Shown in pieces: positions 54,883-63,813 of a DNA stretch of 64,000 nucleotides (position 1 is the stretch's first letter; the number at the start of each line of letters is the position of its first letter). The notes under the pieces were generated by a model. The model was not told the DNA's origin, made no database searches, and was given only the letters and a program-made list of their open reading frames with translations. Source of the stretch: Anaerolineaceae bacterium UBA6133 (lineage in GTDB: Bacteria; Chloroflexota; Anaerolineae; Anaerolineales; Anaerolineaceae); contig DIVL01000066.1 in NCBI GenBank assembly GCA_002435825.1, forward strand, positions 1 through 64,000, read 5' to 3'. The position numbers and the translations under genes are program-made.

Positions 54883-55463
54883 TGACCACTAAAAACATTC
54901 TTTTGACCGGCGTCGGGGGTCAGGGTACCATTCTTGCCAGCAAGTTGCTGACAGAAGGGCTGCTTTCGCAGGGCTACGACGTCAAAATGAGCGAAGTTCA
55001 TGGTATGTCGCAGCGGGAAGGTCCGGTGCTAACGCATGTGCGCTTTGGTGAGACGGTCTTCTCGCCGATCGTCGAAGCCAAAAAGGCAGATGTGATCATC
55101 GGTTTTGAGGAACTCGAGGTGCTGCGCAACCTGGAATACCTGCGCGAGGACGGCAAGGGGGTCGTGATCCTCAACAAGGTGCGTGTCAACCCGATCGGGG
55201 TGCAAAACGGCAGTGATAAGTACCCGGAAAACGCGGCTGAATTGATCAGCGCGCGCGCCGGCAAGGTGATCGCCATGGATGCCAGCGAGGAAGCCCGCAA
55301 GCTCGGCAATATACGCGTGATGAACATCATCCTGCTGGGCGCCAGCGTGCGCCAGCTTGGGCTGGAGGAAATCGATTGGAATAGGGTCATCGCCGAAAAT
55401 GTCAAACCGCGGTATGTGGAACTAAACCAGCAGGCTTTTGAGCTTGGCAAAAGCCTGAGTTAA
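54882..55463 (+). CDS. iorB: Indolepyruvate:ferredoxin oxidoreductase, beta subunit
   Basis: A 193-residue gamma-domain subunit: NILLTGVGGQGTILASKLL, MSEVHGMSQREGPVLTHVRFG, and IGFEELEVLRNLEYLR match IorB. Its ATG overlaps the iorA TGA (TGATG), and GGAGG lies just upstream, so the two are translationally coupled. It completes the ferredoxin-linked 2-oxoacid oxidoreductase used in amino-acid fermentation. A terminator follows. Confidence 0.93.
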   Translation: MTTKNILLTGVGGQGTILASKLLTEGLLSQGYDVKMSEVHGMSQREGPVLTHVRFGETVFSPIVEAKKADVIIGFEELEVLRNLEYLREDGKGVVILNKVRVNPIGVQNGSDKYPENAAELISARAGKVIAMDASEEARKLGNIRVMNIILLGASVRQLGLEEIDWNRVIAENVKPRYVELNQQAFELGKSLS

Positions 55464-55480
55464 GTCCAATCTTATAACAA

Positions 55481-55518
55481 AAGCTGGCTCAAGTTGTCCG
55501 AGCCAGCTTATTCTTTTT
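55481..55518. terminator. Bidirectional terminator between iorB and dnaN
   Basis: AAGCTGGCTC / GAGCCAGCTT with 9-nt loop; T-rich on both sides (TTCTTTTT; TTTTGTTAT on the other strand). Confidence 0.8.
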
Positions 55519-55532
55519 AATTCACAAATAGT

Positions 55533-56672
55533 TTAGCGATTGACATTCATCGGCATAATGATGTGCCTGAAGCTGTCGTCCCCAACAGGGCGGAGCATGC
55601 CGGGAGTGTTGGCAGCGTTGGTTTCCAACAGCACGTTGGCGGTCTTGATCACTTCCAGGGCTTCGCGCAGGTAGCGAATATTGAAGGAGATCAAGAGCGG
55701 TACGCCGTCCACCGAGGCGTCCACGATCACTTCGGATGAGCCTGTTTGCTCTGAGGTGGCAGAAATCTCCATTTGTGGACCACGATCCGTGCTTCCGGCT
55801 TCGGGCTGGATATCCAGGCGGGCGATGTAACTGCCCTCGCGGGCGATGATCTCGGTCTGTTTGCAGGCTTTCAGAAGTTGGGCGGTGTTGAGCACGGTGC
55901 GGGTCTTGAATGTGGATGGGATGATGGCCGTATAGTTTGGGAAGTTGCCTTCGATCAGCTGCGAAACCAGTTCCGCGTCCTTCAGACGGAAGATCACCTG
56001 TCCGCGTCCGGCTGGGAATGACATCAGCAGGGTCTCGTCGCCGTTGACCGCAATGCGTGAGAGCTCGCTGAGGGCTCTGGCAGGGATCAGGGCTTCAAGA
56101 TTTGGGGGGGGTTTATGCCCAATGGCAGCTTTGCTGATCGAAATGCGATAGCCATCTGTAGCAGCCATCTCTAATTCGTCTCCCTGGAAGCTCAGGTGCA
56201 CGCCAGTCAGGTTGGGGCGGGTATCTTCTGTGGAGGCGGCGAAGACCACGCGCTGGATCATTTCTTTGAAGTTTTCGACGTTCAACGGGATGGCGGTTTC
56301 GTCATCGGGCGAGGGCATGGGCGGGAATTCTTCCGCGCTGATACCTTTGATGTCGGTGTTGAGCGTGCCGCATTTTACGTTGAGGGATTGGGTGCGTTCG
56401 TCCAATGACATGGTCACTTCTTCGTTGGGGAGGTTGCTCACGAGGTCCACGAAGGTGCGTGACGGCACGGTCAGCCCGCCTTCCTCACTGACTTTTGCTC
56501 CGATCCAGGCGCTGATGCCCAGCTCGAGGTTGGTAGCCGAGAGTCGCAGGCGCCCCTGGTCGGTCTTGATCAGGATATTCGAGAGTACAGGGAGAGTGCT
56601 GCGGGAAGTTACAGCGCGGGCAACCACGTTGACGCCGTGGGCAAGCTGCTGCTGTTGAACGATTGCTTTCAT
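55533..56672 (-). CDS. dnaN: DNA polymerase III beta subunit (sliding clamp)
   Basis: A 379-residue clamp with three repeats: MKAIVQQQQLAHGVNVVARA, TLPVLSNILIKTD, AATDGYRISISKA and C-terminal HIIMPMNVNR. ATG at 56672 has GGAGG 5 nt upstream; an earlier GTG is unlikely. It tethers polymerase III to DNA; its loader subunit holA is at 8 kb. dnaA, usually next to dnaN, is absent, but parS sites and a DnaA-box cluster lie within 16 kb. The 3' part contains a run GGGGGGG on the plus strand (TGGGGGGGGTT at about 56101), coding for Pro. Confidence 0.95.
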   Translation of the reverse strand: MKAIVQQQQLAHGVNVVARAVTSRSTLPVLSNILIKTDQGRLRLSATNLELGISAWIGAKVSEEGGLTVPSRTFVDLVSNLPNEEVTMSLDERTQSLNVKCGTLNTDIKGISAEEFPPMPSPDDETAIPLNVENFKEMIQRVVFAASTEDTRPNLTGVHLSFQGDELEMAATDGYRISISKAAIGHKPPPNLEALIPARALSELSRIAVNGDETLLMSFPAGRGQVIFRLKDAELVSQLIEGNFPNYTAIIPSTFKTRTVLNTAQLLKACKQTEIIAREGSYIARLDIQPEAGSTDRGPQMEISATSEQTGSSEVIVDASVDGVPLLISFNIRYLREALEVIKTANVLLETNAANTPGMLRPVGDDSFRHIIMPMNVNR

Positions 56673-56707
56673 GAGATCCTCCACAAATGGCTTTGTTAAT
56701 CTGATTA

Positions 56708-56737
56708 AGTATACCCGTAACGGGATAATTTTTCCAA
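56708..56737 (-). promoter_or_regulatory. Candidate dnaN promoter
   Basis: Minus strand TTGGAA (56737-56732), 18 bp, TATACT (56713-56708). The spacer contains a CCCGTTACGGG palindrome, a possible regulator site. Confidence 0.45.
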
Positions 56738-56775
56738 AAATATGTGCCTAACTGACAGAGGGGAGGTCATTAAGT

Positions 56776-57561
56776 TTATCCAACGTCTTCAGACTTATCT
56801 CCACCAGAGCCAAATTGATTAATCCATTTTTGTAGTGCCCGAATAGTAGCATTGCCTTGGTCATATAAATTTGAAACCTTGTCAAAGTTTTTTTGAAAAA
56901 TTGCAGTTTGATAAATCTCATTGTGCTTTTCTAACCATTCCGGTTTAGCATCGAAAATTTTATTAGATGCTTCGCATAAAGCTACCGCTTTATTTCCAAG
57001 CGTAACTAATAGTTCACCCGAGTAGTCATAATTATGTATTGATTCTCTCTGAAAGCCATTGAGGTAGAACATTTTTCCTCTTCCGAGATTTGATGGGTGA
57101 ACATACAGACTTAGATCACGATAAAATTCATAGGCATTTTCACCTAATAAATTCTCTGTCAAAAGCCTAAAGTCCCACCCGCTTTTGTAATCAAAAGATG
57201 AGTACTTCTTCGCTCTTTCTTCCGAAGGATCTTCGATGATATAGGTCAATGTCATCAATGTCTCCCACATAGATCGATACAATATCTCAGACTCAGGAAG
57301 GTATCCTTTGAACAACATGAATTGTGACGCCCTAAGCAATCTTCTTCCTCGAAGACAAAAAGAGTAAGATATACCTTTGTTTGAAAAATAATCCCAAGGG
57401 CCATTGTTTAAACTTAACCACAAATCTACTGTTTCTAAACATAAAAAAGAGTAATCAATTTCTGCTTTTTCATGCGCATAAAGATTTAATGAAAACAAAA
57501 TCTCAGATGTTGATCTTCGATCTTCGGTATATTTAATTTCGTCTGGATCGTTATTGTCCAT
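56776..57561 (-). CDS. DUF5677-like protein, low GC
   Basis: A 261-residue soluble helical protein (ATG at 57561). RASQFMLFKGYLPESEILYR and ETLMTLTYIIED resemble DUF5677, a domain of unknown function often found in mobile or defence contexts. Codon use and AT content (KYTEDRRSTSEILF, many AAA/ATT codons) differ clearly from neighbouring genes, suggesting transfer. No SD is evident at the chosen start. Confidence 0.6.
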   Translation of the reverse strand: MDNNDPDEIKYTEDRRSTSEILFSLNLYAHEKAEIDYSFLCLETVDLWLSLNNGPWDYFSNKGISYSFCLRGRRLLRASQFMLFKGYLPESEILYRSMWETLMTLTYIIEDPSEERAKKYSSFDYKSGWDFRLLTENLLGENAYEFYRDLSLYVHPSNLGRGKMFYLNGFQRESIHNYDYSGELLVTLGNKAVALCEASNKIFDAKPEWLEKHNEIYQTAIFQKNFDKVSNLYDQGNATIRALQKWINQFGSGGDKSEDVG

Positions 57562-57901
57562 ACAGAGCTTTCTTAGGAATAACAGAACATATGTTTTCTC
57601 AAATATACAAAAATAGTAATCAACACAGAACAATTATACACACTAAGGTAATGGTTTGTTCTTGATACCCTCGTATGAATTTCGCGCTCATTATAGAGCA
57701 GATCCACAACAAATATTTTTATAATTCTCCAAATTTGCACCTTAATACAATGATAGGTTGCACAATTAAAACCCCCCTCTCTTTAAGGGTGGTATACCAT
57801 TTTTTGAAATGAGAATGACAATCCCGGGTGATATAATCCAGCCAAAAGGACACCCTCCGTTTGAGGAAGAGACGACATCATACCTAGAAGGATAGCTTGC
57901 C
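57562..57901. other. Intergenic region before the nucleotidyltransferase-GNAT gene
   Basis: AT-rich 340-bp gap. An extended -10 (TGATATAAT, 57829-57837) is the best promoter for the gene at 57902. No small gene can be supported. Confidence 0.5.
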
Positions 57902-59095
57902 ATGCCCTCACCTGCTGGTCTGGAACCAAATCAGCAAAATCTCCTTGAAGAAATTCTAAAAGGTGTTCCGCTCTGCCTGACACCCAGCCAGGCTCCCGAA
58001 ATGGATCAGGAAGAAGCTCTGCGCATCATCGACCTGGCAGAAATTGGGGGCATCCCGATCGTAATCGACGGTGGTTGGGCGGTGGACGCGCACCTGGGCT
58101 GGCAAACCCGCCCGCATTCCGACCTGGATATTGCCATCAACCAGCAGTATCTGCTTCGATTTTTGGGCATCCTCAGCCGCTTGGGCTACGGGCATGTGCC
58201 GCGGGACGACCATTGGGAGCACAATTTCGTGCTGCAGGATGGCGGCGGGCACCAGGTGGACATCCACTCCTACGTCCGCAACGACCAGGGGCAGATTGTC
58301 GGCGGGGTCGAATACCCGGGCGATTCGCTTACAGGTCAGGGCAAGATCGGTCATGCCAAAATCCGCTGCATCAAAGCCGACTGGCTGGTGGATTTTCATC
58401 TCGGTTTTCCCTTCGATGAGAATGACTACAACGATGTGAAATACCTCTGCAACCTCCACCGCCTGCCTTTACCCTCTGATTATCAGACCTATGAGGATGC
58501 CCGGTATACTAGCAAAGCGCAGGACCCCTGGACAGTGCTGCAGCAGTTTAATGCACGCTTACCCCAAACTACCGCGGAGTATCTCGCGCTGATCAACTTG
58601 CTCGATAAAACCCAGGTCGAGCGCCTAAGCTCCGAAACAAAGGCGAAATTCCTGGAAGTGCAGGAAGCCCAATCCGGGGCTGAAAACGTCACCATCGCAG
58701 ATTTGGTCAAGGCAGGGCTACGGTCGGGTGTGCTGTTGATTGAGGACGAGCAGGCAATCGGCGTCTGCGAGCTCATCCCACTGGCACCTCCCACTTCAGA
58801 GGAGGAAACTGCGAACGGGGGCATGCGATGGCAAGTTCGGCAGCTTAGGCTGGTAAAACGGGCAGATCATGCTTCGCTGTTTGTGTTTCTCTTGAAGGCT
58901 GTCATCAACGAAGCCTGGCGGGCGGGCGGCAACCACCTGCAGGTTTCGCCTTTGGATGACATCACCCAGCCTCGCCCTGCTTTACCCGGGCGCTATGATG
59001 CTGCGGATATCGGCTATGCCAGTTTTTACGCTCGCGCTGGGTTTAAGCGGCTTGAACCAGTTCCCGCCAGCCACTGGGGCATCCAGCATCAGTAG
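57902..59095 (+). CDS. Nucleotidyltransferase fused to GNAT-like acetyltransferase
   Basis: A 397-residue fusion. Residues about 40-200 are a LinA/ANT(2'')-type nucleotidyltransferase: IVIDGGWAVDAHLGWQTRPH then SDLDIAI (catalytic Asp pair) and HQVDIHSYV. Residues about 250-397 resemble a GNAT acyltransferase (SGVLLIEDEQAIGVCELIPL; VRQLRLVKRADHASLFVFLL; IGYASFYARAGFKRL), with a weak acetyl-CoA loop. Both activities are typical of aminoglycoside/lincosamide-modifying enzymes; resistance is inference. AAGGA lies about 9 nt before the ATG. Confidence 0.75.
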   Translation: MPSPAGLEPNQQNLLEEILKGVPLCLTPSQAPEMDQEEALRIIDLAEIGGIPIVIDGGWAVDAHLGWQTRPHSDLDIAINQQYLLRFLGILSRLGYGHVPRDDHWEHNFVLQDGGGHQVDIHSYVRNDQGQIVGGVEYPGDSLTGQGKIGHAKIRCIKADWLVDFHLGFPFDENDYNDVKYLCNLHRLPLPSDYQTYEDARYTSKAQDPWTVLQQFNARLPQTTAEYLALINLLDKTQVERLSSETKAKFLEVQEAQSGAENVTIADLVKAGLRSGVLLIEDEQAIGVCELIPLAPPTSEEETANGGMRWQVRQLRLVKRADHASLFVFLLKAVINEAWRAGGNHLQVSPLDDITQPRPALPGRYDAADIGYASFYARAGFKRLEPVPASHWGIQHQ

Positions 59096-59176
59096 CCTGT
59101 TGGCATCCCAGCCTGCCATTTCCACTTGGACTGGGGTATAAATTAGATATCCTTCCAAAGATCAGAAAGGACTGCC

Positions 59177-60112
59177 ATGTACACCATATCTCTCACCCCA
59201 GACATGCAAGCCAGCGCGCTCGTGTTAGGCTGTATGCGTCTTACGAGGCTCACAGGTTCTGAACTGGATCAGCATCTCAAGACTGCCCTCGAACTGGGCA
59301 TCAACTTTTTCGACCACGCCGATATTTACGGCGGCAATGGCACCTGTGAGCGCCATTTTGGCGAGTGGCTGCGCGCCAATCCGAGCTTGCGCTCCCGGAT
59401 GCTTATTCAATCGAAGTGCGGCATCGTCCAGAATGAAGCCCGCCAAAACGTCGCTTTCGACTTCTCTTTCGGGCACATCATCAAGTCTGTTGAAAATTCC
59501 TTGCAAAACCTGGGAATTGAGCAGCTCGACGCACTGCTCCTGCACCGCCCGGATGTTCTTTTTGAGCCGGAAGAGGTAGCAGCTGCGTTTGATGAGCTCT
59601 ACGCCAGCGGCAAAGTGCGCGCTTTTGGCGTGAGCAACATGCACTCCCGCCAGATCGAGCTGTTACAGAGCGCCACCAGCCATAAACTGATAGCCAACCA
59701 GCTCCAGTTTGGTCCCGGGCACACAGGCATGATCGACCATGCTCTGCGCATGAACACGACACTGCCTTTTGCCGGGGATTTTGACTCAGCTACGCTGGAC
59801 TATTGCCGACTGCACGGCATGACCATCCAAGCCTGGTCGCCTTTTCAATCCAGGTTAATCGCAGGAACCTACATGGACAGCCTCGATTTTCCAGAGCTGA
59901 ACGCCGCGCTGGAAGCGGTTGGGCGCAAGTATGGCATCACCAAGAATGGGGCGGTGGCAGCCTGGATCGCGCGCCATCCGGCAAAGATGCAGATGATCGC
60001 TGGCACGATGAACACCCAGCGTCTGCGTGAGATTGCCGCCGGGATGGACATCCCACTCAGCCGCGAGGATTGGTACCGCATCTATTCCAGCGAAGGGCGC
60101 GACTTGCCGTAG
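59177..60112 (+). CDS. Aldo/keto reductase
   Basis: A 311-residue YdhF-like AKR. The tetrad is visible: Asp in NFFDHADIYGG with Tyr in the same motif, Lys in IQSKCGI, His in LLLHRPDV. NADPH-binding region IAGTMNTQRLREIAA. Substrate unknown. AAAGGA lies 6 nt before the ATG; transcribed after the nucleotidyltransferase-GNAT gene with an 81-bp gap. Confidence 0.9.
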   Translation: MYTISLTPDMQASALVLGCMRLTRLTGSELDQHLKTALELGINFFDHADIYGGNGTCERHFGEWLRANPSLRSRMLIQSKCGIVQNEARQNVAFDFSFGHIIKSVENSLQNLGIEQLDALLLHRPDVLFEPEEVAAAFDELYASGKVRAFGVSNMHSRQIELLQSATSHKLIANQLQFGPGHTGMIDHALRMNTTLPFAGDFDSATLDYCRLHGMTIQAWSPFQSRLIAGTYMDSLDFPELNAALEAVGRKYGITKNGAVAAWIARHPAKMQMIAGTMNTQRLREIAAGMDIPLSREDWYRIYSSEGRDLP

Positions 60113-60279
60113 CACACAGGTTGGCAAGGCACTTGTCATTGAAGTTAAGGCTTCTGGGGCTATTAATTTGATCAGAAAGATTAACTGAAGAGAATTACTA
60201 TGTTAGAATTATAAAGTCAATCAATAATTGTTTCTAGAATAAGAAAGTGCTGAAAGCTTTTAAGCAAAGAGGAGAGATC

Positions 60280-60765
60280 ATGATCACGGTAAAAGAATAT
60301 CAAAGTCTGCTGAAAGGCAATCTGGAGGTCATCAACGAACAGATTAAAGGTGTGAGCGACTCTGAGATGCTCATCCAACCTCCCAACGGCGGTAACTGCA
60401 TGTTGTGGACTTTGGGTCATCTGACTGAGAGCTTGATCACGATCCTGCATTTCCTGGATGGAGAGAAACCAGAGGGTTTGGCCGATCTGAGCCGATTTCA
60501 AAGGGGTTCCGAACCTATTCTTGGTCCTGAGCCGGGTCTGATGACGGCTTCTGAACTGATGGCTGCTTATGAGGTGCTGCACCAGGCGGTACTTGAGAAG
60601 TTTGCGCCGATGACTGATGCTGATTTCGACGAAGAAGTTCCAGGTTTTGGGCAACCTGCAAGGCGCGGTTGGATGCTATTTTTCATGGAATTTCACCACG
60701 CCTACCACATCGGTCAGCTGGAACTTTTGCGCAACCTGGCAGGGCATACTGAAAAGATCTTATAA
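60280..60765 (+). CDS. DinB-family putative metal-dependent hydrolase
   Basis: A 161-residue four-helix protein of the DinB/YfiT group: MLWTLGHLTESLITILH and MEFHHAYHIGQLELLRNL carry the three metal-binding His. Members use bacillithiol or mycothiol or act in stress, but the role here is unknown. ATG at 60280 with GGAGAG just upstream. Converges on nagB. Confidence 0.82.
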   Translation: MITVKEYQSLLKGNLEVINEQIKGVSDSEMLIQPPNGGNCMLWTLGHLTESLITILHFLDGEKPEGLADLSRFQRGSEPILGPEPGLMTASELMAAYEVLHQAVLEKFAPMTDADFDEEVPGFGQPARRGWMLFFMEFHHAYHIGQLELLRNLAGHTEKIL

Positions 60766-60800
60766 GATGGTTTTTCCAGGCGATTAGTGCTTTCGCCCTG

Positions 60801-61526
60801 TCAGACTAACGCAAGGGCCTCTTTTACCGCAATCACCGCCACATTCGGGTGCAATTGGAGGATGGAAGCCGGCAATTGCGGGTCGATGGGACCCTTGATC
60901 ATCCGGGCAATGGCAGAAGCTTTATTCGGTCCACTCGCCAAAAGCAGGATCAATTTTGCGCTGAAAATCGAGCGCATGCCCATGGTGATAGCCTGTCGCG
61001 GCACTTCAGCTTCGCTCTCAAAGAAACGGGCGTTGGCTTTGATCGTTTCTTCATTCAGATCTACCAGGTGGGTTTGCGCAAAGAAGAAAGTGTGGGGCTC
61101 GTTGAAGGCAATATGACCGTTATCCCCGATTCCCAGCAATTGGATGTCAGTGCCGCCGAGCGAGGCAACCATGCCGTCGTATTCCGCGCAGGTCCTGGCA
61201 ACATCCTGGGTAAGCCCGTCGGGAACATGGGTGTTTTCAAGGGGGATATTAATGTGGTCAAAAAGGTTTTGGCGCATAAAGTAACGGTAACTTTGTGCAT
61301 GCTCCGGGCTCAATCCGAAATACTCGTCCAGATTGAAAGAGAGCACGTTTGAAAAATCAAGCTCCTCATCCCTATGGAAGCGGACCAGCTCCTTGTAGGT
61401 GCCAACGGGGGTTGAGCCCGTGGCAAGCCCCAGCACACTTTGCGGCTTAAGCTGCACCTGGGCAGCGATGATGCGGGCAGCCTTGCGGCTCATATCGGCA
61501 TAATCAACACAAGAAATAATTTGCAT
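60801..61526 (-). CDS. nagB: Glucosamine-6-phosphate deaminase
   Basis: A 241-residue NagB. ATG at 61526 (MQIISCVDYADMS) with GGAG 6 nt upstream. GLATGSTPVGTYKELV, FNLDEYFGLSPEHAQSY and GIGDNGHIAFNEP are the substrate and catalytic motifs. Converts glucosamine-6-P to fructose-6-P and ammonia in amino-sugar catabolism. Its upstream region has a long palindrome suggesting sugar-responsive control. Confidence 0.93.
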   Translation of the reverse strand: MQIISCVDYADMSRKAARIIAAQVQLKPQSVLGLATGSTPVGTYKELVRFHRDEELDFSNVLSFNLDEYFGLSPEHAQSYRYFMRQNLFDHINIPLENTHVPDGLTQDVARTCAEYDGMVASLGGTDIQLLGIGDNGHIAFNEPHTFFFAQTHLVDLNEETIKANARFFESEAEVPRQAITMGMRSIFSAKLILLLASGPNKASAIARMIKGPIDPQLPASILQLHPNVAVIAVKEALALV

Positions 61527-61547
61527 GGCACACTCCAAAGATGGTTT

Positions 61548-61572
61548 ATCGGTAACAATATTATATACCGAT
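61548..61572. promoter_or_regulatory. Palindrome covering the nagB promoter
   Basis: ATCGGTA (61548-61554), N11, TACCGAT (61566-61572). The spacer holds TATAAT on the minus strand (61565-61560), a likely nagB -10. An operator for a sugar regulator would fit. Confidence 0.5.
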
Positions 61573-61643
61573 ACATTTCGAAACAAGCCCGCAGCCCTGA
61601 AGCCCGGGTATAATTTGGGGAACGAAAAGAGAAAGAGGAGAGC

Positions 61644-62828
61644 ATGACGGATAAATTAGCCTGGATAGATGAAGAACTTGCAAATTTGAAGGAAACCGGT
61701 TTTTATAACACCATCCCCATAATGGATTCTCCGCAGGGAGCCTCCGTGGTGATCAATGGTAAACGGGTGCTCAATTTCTGTGCCAATAACTACCTTGGCT
61801 TAGCCAACCATCCCCGCCTGGTTCAAGCGGCTACCCAGGCCATGCAAAAGTATGGCGTTGGTCCTGGCGCGGTTCGGTCGATTGCAGGCACCATGAGCCT
61901 GCACCTCGAGCTCGAAAGGCGCATGGCGGAATTTAAGCATGTCGAAGCCGCGGTAACATTCCAGTCTGGCTTCACCGCCAACGGTGCAACGATCCCGGCT
62001 TTGGTCGGCAAGGAAGACGCCATTTTTTCGGATGAGCTCAACCACGCCTCGATTATCGACGGATCGCGCCTCTCTGGTGCCAAGATTCACCGTTACGCGC
62101 ATTGTGACCCGGCGGATCTCGAGCGGGTTGTCCGGGAAGCTGCCGGTACCTACCGCCGCGGATTGATGATCACCGATGGTGTCTTTTCGATGGACGGCGA
62201 CTATGCTCCCCTCGATAAACTCGTGGAGGTGGCTAAGAAATTTGACCTGATGACCATGGTTGACGACGCGCATGGCGAGGGTGTTTTGGGGGAAGGCGGT
62301 CGCGGCATCGTGGACCATTTCAAGTTGCACGGTCAGGTGGACGTTGAAGTTGGCACCTTCAGCAAGGCCTTTGGAGTTGTTGGCGGTGTGGTTGCAGGCA
62401 ATGCCAGAATCATTGAGTGGCTGCGCCAGCGCGGACGCCCGTTCCTCTTCTCATCCGCGGTAACGGTTCCAGATACGGCTGCCTGCCTGGCAGCGGTGGA
62501 CCTACTGGAAGAGTCCACCGAACTCGTGGATTGCTTATGGGCAAATGCGCGCTTCTTCCAGTCTGAAATGCAGAAGCTCGGCTTCGACATCGGCAAGACC
62601 CAGACCCCAATCACGCCCGTGATGCTGGGAGAGGTGCAGCTGGCGCGCCAGTTCAGCCGCGAACTGCTGGCTGAGGGCGTCTTCGCAGGCTCACTTGGCT
62701 TCCCGACCGTGCCAGTGGGCAAGGCGCGCATCCGTGTGATGATCTCCGCCGCCCACAGCCAGGACGATCTCGAGCAGGCTCTCGACGCCTTCGATAAGGT
62801 GGGCAAGAGGCTTGGCAAAGTCGCGTGA
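61644..62828 (+). CDS. kbl: Glycine C-acetyltransferase (2-amino-3-ketobutyrate CoA ligase)
   Basis: A 394-residue PLP enzyme of the alpha-oxoamine synthase family: [50 protein letters not shown] and the PLP-lysine region [15 protein letters not shown]. It cleaves 2-amino-3-ketobutyrate with CoA to glycine and acetyl-CoA in threonine degradation; no tdh is adjacent, so a related oxoamine synthase role is possible. GAGGAGAG precedes the ATG; TATAAT at 61609-61614. Confidence 0.9.
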   Translation: MTDKLAWIDEELANLKETGFYNTIPIMDSPQGASVVINGKRVLNFCANNYLGLANHPRLVQAATQAMQKYGVGPGAVRSIAGTMSLHLELERRMAEFKHVEAAVTFQSGFTANGATIPALVGKEDAIFSDELNHASIIDGSRLSGAKIHRYAHCDPADLERVVREAAGTYRRGLMITDGVFSMDGDYAPLDKLVEVAKKFDLMTMVDDAHGEGVLGEGGRGIVDHFKLHGQVDVEVGTFSKAFGVVGGVVAGNARIIEWLRQRGRPFLFSSAVTVPDTAACLAAVDLLEESTELVDCLWANARFFQSEMQKLGFDIGKTQTPITPVMLGEVQLARQFSRELLAEGVFAGSLGFPTVPVGKARIRVMISAAHSQDDLEQALDAFDKVGKRLGKVA

Positions 62829-62864
62829 TACCGACAGGTATTTCAAGCATCTGAAGATATAAAT

Positions 62865-62899
62865 AAACCCCTCTTCGACGTTCGAACGAAGAGGGGTTT
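62865..62899. terminator. Bidirectional terminator between kbl and the nucleoside phosphorylase gene
   Basis: Perfect 13-bp arms AAACCCCTCTTCG / CGAAGAGGGGTTT with 9-nt loop; T-rich flank on both strands. Confidence 0.85.
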
Positions 62900-62998
62900 T
62901 ATTTAATTGTTTCAGCTTATAGATAATCGAGCGTAGTAATCCGATCTCGTGCTCAGTGAATCAGGGATTTAATTGAGGTCATCCATGACCGGAATACC

Positions 62999-63736
62999 TT
63001 ACCCGTCAATAAACACCTTGCGCAGGGCTTCCAATGCAGTCACAATCTCGTTGCGTTCCCCTTGCATGGCTAAATTCTCACCGCTGACATAAGAACCAAT
63101 CGATTCAAGCGTGTCTTGCTTATAGGCAACGACGTTATTCAGGATGGAAGCCGTTTTAAAACCCCTTAAACTTCCAATTGTGAACAAAGCGGCTGTTTCC
63201 ATGTCTGCGCCAAGCACACCCTGCCGCGACCAATAAGCGTCGATTTCGGCTTCCTGATCAGTGTAAAAACTATCATGGCTGCGAGCTATCCCGATATGGT
63301 GGGCAAAGCCCCGCTCTTTGGCAGCCTCGATGCAAGCAAACATCAGTTCTGCGTCGGGAACCGCAGGGAAAATTGCCTGGCTGTAGGTTTTTGAGGCGCC
63401 GTCGTCCTTGACTGCACCGTTGACAATGATGAGATCGCCCAATTTCACCTTGGGTTGCAGCGCACCGCAGCTGCCAACGCGGATCATTGCCCTGACGCCG
63501 ATGTTGTGCAGCTCTTCTGCGGCAATTCCAGCTGATGCCCCACCAATACCTGTGGAGACTGCCAGCACAGGCAGACCCTTATAGGTGCCTTGCAGACTGC
63601 GAAATTCACGATTGTAAGCCAGTTCGGTTACGTCGCTCAGGAAAGGGGCAATACGGTCGAGCCGTGCTGGGTCGCCGGGTAACAACGCGCAGCGGGCATT
63701 GACAGTTTCATCGAGTTGAATGTGAGGTTGCAGCAT
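62999..63736 (-). CDS. Nucleoside phosphorylase (uridine phosphorylase/DeoD type)
   Basis: A 245-residue PNP_UDP_1 enzyme. ATG at 63736 (MLQPHIQLDETVNARC), AGAGG upstream. Phosphate loop ALLPGDPARLDRIAPF, RVGSCGALQPKVKLGDLIIV, and LGADMETAALFTIG (the ME ribose site). It cleaves nucleosides to base and ribose-1-phosphate. Divergent from a PfkB-type kinase, consistent with nucleoside/ribose use. Uridine versus purine specificity cannot be fixed by eye. Confidence 0.88.
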   Translation of the reverse strand: MLQPHIQLDETVNARCALLPGDPARLDRIAPFLSDVTELAYNREFRSLQGTYKGLPVLAVSTGIGGASAGIAAEELHNIGVRAMIRVGSCGALQPKVKLGDLIIVNGAVKDDGASKTYSQAIFPAVPDAELMFACIEAAKERGFAHHIGIARSHDSFYTDQEAEIDAYWSRQGVLGADMETAALFTIGSLRGFKTASILNNVVAYKQDTLESIGSYVSGENLAMQGERNEIVTALEALRKVFIDG

Positions 63737-63813
63737 GTTTCCTCTTTTCTTTTGGGATGGGCTTCTCCCAGTATAATTGTCTCTACCACGAAAATCAAAC
63801 AAAAGGACTGGTT

